The notes under the pieces were generated by a model that did not search any database, was not told the origin of the DNA, and saw only the letters and a list, made by a program, of their open reading frames with translations. The position numbers and the translations under genes are program-made. A DNA stretch of 64,000 nucleotides from Pisaster brevispinus (taxonomy: Eukaryota > Echinodermata > Asteroidea > Forcipulatida > Asteriidae), in contig JAMKCF010000008.1 in assembly GCA_023634235.1 (NCBI GenBank), forward strand, positions 16,241,558-16,305,557. The letters run 5' to 3'. Positions 62,201 through 64,000 of this stretch are shown here, in pieces (the stretch's first letter is position 1; every line of letters starts with the position of its first letter).

Positions 62201-63024
62201 ATTTCCCTTCCTCTTTAGAATTCTGAAAATCTTGAGAACCGAGGAGAATCCCTTTACCTGGTTCACAAATGCAGAGAATGCTTTGGTACTGTCCTTGCCG
62301 CTGGCTGGTGAGTGATACATGCTGACCCATTCCCGCAGGAGGTACTCCGTCTTCTCACGCAAGCCCGGCGGGTCGTCAAACTCCCTGGCCTGTGAGATGC
62401 CCGAATGCATCATGGAGGTGGGGCCTCCGGGGGCCTTGTCCAGGAAGGCGGGGTCGTGGTTCTGACGGACGACCTCGATCAAGTGTTGCAGACTGTGGAT
62501 GGGACACATCGCATAACGGATCTCAGATATTTGACAGTTTCCTCTTTCCATAACACAATTCATGGAAATATAGTATTGACAAATTGCATAGACCTCACGT
62601 TCTTATATGTAGGAAATTATTACAGTTTAAATTTGTTTTTGTGGGAAATGAGCAGAATACCAGTCACATATAATACATGTGTCATGGTAGTTTGGCTGGT
62701 AACCTCATTCTTGTAATCATAATTTTGTTGTGCTCAGCCCTTTTAAATTTAAATTTTTTACTGTACTGTATTGCACTGTTGTTGTCTTGTTCTTGTGTCC
62801 CCCCCCCCCCCCCCCCCCCCCGACTGTTCAAAAACAGTACCATGGCATCATACTTACCCATCGGGTGGGTTGGGTGTCTGGCTGGCGATGCGTGCCAGGA
62901 TGTGCAGCGTGTTGTACAGGTCTGCCTCGTTCAGGATGTTACTCTGTTTCTCTTCAATCAAGTAGCGTCGGACGAGGTTCATGGCAAAAGCCACTGCAGT
63001 GTAGTTCAGCCCATTCTCCATTGA
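53255..63024 (-). CDS. CNOT1: CCR4-NOT transcription complex subunit 1, C-terminal exons (partial)
   Basis: Eleven coding exons from the upper end: 62858-63024, 62258-62492, 61406-61642, 60591-60754, 60028-60145, 59115-59219, 57559-57816, 56910-57159, 55815-55947, 54954-55088, 53255-53342 (stop TGA). They sum to 1890 nt (629 residues plus stop) and all phases close; earlier exons lie right of the window. Recognised by near-identity to animal CNOT1: [137 protein letters not shown]. This part includes the C-terminal NOT1 domain that binds CNOT2 and CNOT3. CNOT1 is the large scaffold of the cytoplasmic deadenylase that shortens mRNA tails. Oddities: one extra Gln at the start of exon 59115-59219 compared with the human protein as I recall it, and a divergent tail after CMQQKGQ. 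Confidence 0.96.
53945..54940 (+). mobile_element. RTE-like LINE 3' relic inside a CNOT1 intron
   Basis: Read on the plus strand, opposite to CNOT1, are the C-terminal pieces of a reverse transcriptase: [32 protein letters not shown], then after frameshifts and an insertion [20 protein letters not shown] and, in another frame, [17 protein letters not shown]. These are typical of the end of RTE-like elements. The relic stops about 15 bp from the splice donor of CNOT1 exon 54954-55088. It is dead. Confidence 0.85.
54298..54778. mobile_element. 481-bp foldback element nested in the LINE relic
   Basis: Arms agccttttgtcaaggccttc and its inverse gaaggccttgacaaaaggct continue inward through tcgtgg..ttggacagctt, cacgagggccttttc and aacttgtttgcggttt. 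CCCAGAG stands on both sides (54291-54297, 54779-54785); joining across it restores the LINE frame order, so the duplication is 7 bp. Non-autonomous. Confidence 0.9.
55262..55565 (-). repeat. tRNA-derived SINE-like repeat
   Basis: On the minus strand aactggcttaatagctactgg and the B-box gggtttgaatccc form a tRNA-like head; the far end has catttatatagcgcc and tcaatcaatcag. It lies in a CNOT1 intron. Confidence 0.6.
57249..57439. mobile_element. Palindromic GGCCCAATTTCATAG element, 191 bp
   Basis: Ends ggcccaatttcatagatgtg and the inverse ctctatgaaattgggcc; CTG flanks both ends (57246-57248, 57440-57442). Inside are gcttaagcag..cttagcagaaa pairs. It lies in a CNOT1 intron about 90 bp above exon 56910-57159. 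Confidence 0.9.
58840..59034. mobile_element. Palindromic GGCCCAATTTCATAG element, copy in next CNOT1 intron
   Basis: Ends gccccaatttcataatcata and ctctatgaaattgggcc, inside nearly identical to 57249-57439 (taccagaataaggtta, ccaaactaccatgtcacatg-like words). Flanks are CAG and GTG, not a clear duplication. Confidence 0.88.
60801..60965 (+). repeat. tRNA-derived SINE family 4, uninterrupted copy
   Basis: A-box gtagcttagcggtaaagagc, anticodon-arm-like stretch with ctctggtgtttctgatctgc, B-box gggtttgagtccc, then body tccttgagcaagatacttta. It is the empty-site reference for the split copy at 41.94-42.58 kb. Confidence 0.8.
61033..61263. repeat. Telomere-like tract between two 62-bp direct repeats
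   Basis: A 62-bp block (gcacccttgtttacagg.. to ..cacttatgcga) at 61033-61094 is repeated exactly at 61202-61263. Between them is 107 bp of ttaggg-, ttgggttgggg- and tttggtg-type degenerate repeats. It lies in a CNOT1 intron. Confidence 0.92.
62799..62821. repeat. Poly-C tract of 23 near a CNOT1 splice donor
   Basis: Twenty-three C in a row, 36 bp below the donor of exon 62858-63024; in the CNOT1 transcript it is a G23 run. Confidence 0.9.
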
Positions 63025-63352
63025 CTGCAAAACCAAAAACAACAAGAGAATAGTTCGTTTTAACTCTAGTTTAAAACTAAAAGAAAAAAATCCCTTAAAA
63101 GTGACTTCTTTGCTCATTTGGAAATTGACAATTTTTATTTAAAGTTGCTGACAATTTGTGAAGACTTACAAACACATTCATTCATCTATGAGTGCTCTAT
63201 GTACTAACGTCACACCCGGCTACTGTCTGCTACTCTTACCATTTTGGGTGTCAAATTGCCTAAAATGCACACTACTCTGCATAACACTCGGGGACATCGA
63301 CTCCCCAAATGACGCACTCAAGATTATTGTGATGATGACCTAATGATGATGC

Positions 63353-63605
63353 CAGGGCCCAATTTCATGGCTCTGCTTACCGACGAATTCTCCGCTTGCG
63401 ATCACCATTCTCCGCTTACTGTGCAAGCGCCGAATTTCTGCGCTAGCTGTGTAAGCAAAGAATACCTAGTAATGTGGAGTACGCACGCGGACAAGCAACA
63501 ATTCTCTGCTAACCCGTGAAATACGCTTTACGTAAGCAAATAATTCCCTGCTTCTGTAAGCCCCGATTCTTTACTTACGGTAAGCAGAGCCATGAAATTG
63601 GGCCC
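63353..63605. mobile_element. Palindromic GGCCCAATTTCATGG element, variant copy
   Basis: Ends ggcccaatttcatggctctg and cagagccatgaaattgggcc are near-perfect inverse copies, but the inside (attctccgcttgcg, tgtgcaagcgccgaatt) differs from the main group, so it is a separate subfamily. Confidence 0.88.
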
Positions 63606-63785
63606 CGATGAATTGGTCAGTATTTAATTAGAAAACATGTCAAACCTATATATTACATTTAATAATTGTACGTAAAGGACAACTTTCTGAACATTTCAAA
63701 GCAACGGTTGCAGACTAACTTGGAACCTTTTTTCAGTGGACAAGAATGATGGTTATATGGGTTTACCCTTGTGACTTTTCACTAG

Positions 63786-63978
63786 GGTCCAATCTCACAG
63801 AGCTGCTTAAGCAGAAAATATTGCCTCACAATTTGCTGCTAAGCCAAAACTGTGCAGGACACCAGTCACAAATGGTACACGAGACATGATATTTTGGCTG
63901 GTAACCCGACTCTAGCAAGCAAAAATTTGTTGTACTTGGCTAGTTTTTGTGCTTAAGCAGCTCTATGAATTAACCACC
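63786..63978. repeat. Palindromic family, diverged copy near right edge
   Basis: Ends ggtccaatctcacagagctgc and gcagctctatgaattaacc; inside matches the main group (caggacaccagtcac, ggctggtaaccc, gcttaagcag). Confidence 0.8.
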
Positions 63979-64000
63979 GGTCGTTAACCACCTGTTCTTT

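Overview
The window reads as a repeat-rich invertebrate nuclear genome. Genes are intron-split, all splice junctions follow GT-AG, and protein-coding exons make up well under 10% of the sequence. The repeats (palindromic elements, tRNA-derived SINEs, a CR1/L2-type LINE, long poly-C/poly-G runs) and the genes present suggest a marine deuterostome. I lean to an echinoderm such as a sea star; this rests on recall of repeat style and is not proven by the sequence.

Layout: (1) 1-2.8 kb, a CR1/L2-like LINE with an open endonuclease-reverse transcriptase frame that runs off the left edge. (2) 3.7-10.1 kb, plus strand, the last four coding exons of an NRF-6-like membrane acyltransferase gene; its last intron holds a 3.35-kb, 43-copy, 78-bp minisatellite. 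(3) 10.1-23 kb, no gene of the host, but several foldback elements and a decayed 3.2-kb DNA transposon with about 500-bp inverted repeats. (4) 23.0-43.2 kb, minus strand, a complete second NRF-6-like acyltransferase gene, reconstructed here as 15 coding exons giving 773 codons plus stop. It is tail-to-tail with the first, and its introns carry 74-bp and 21-bp minisatellites, a cluster of CCAATTGG palindromes, SINEs and a short telomere-like tract. (5) 43.2-53.2 kb, the 5' side of that gene and the 3' flank of the next, filled with inserted elements. (6) 53.3-63.0 kb, minus strand, the last 11 coding exons (629 codons plus stop) of CNOT1, the scaffold of the CCR4-NOT mRNA deadenylase; one of its introns holds a LINE relic that is itself split by a foldback element.

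The two acyltransferase genes are paralogues from a local duplication: the two middle exons of gene 1's last four correspond in phase and nearly in length to gene 2's. One 67-bp patch is almost identical while the rest has diverged strongly, which points to gene conversion. CNOT1 is functionally unrelated. No prokaryotic features, CRISPR arrays or operons are present. The most unusual material is in the mobile and repeat fraction, where nested insertions reveal target-site duplications directly.
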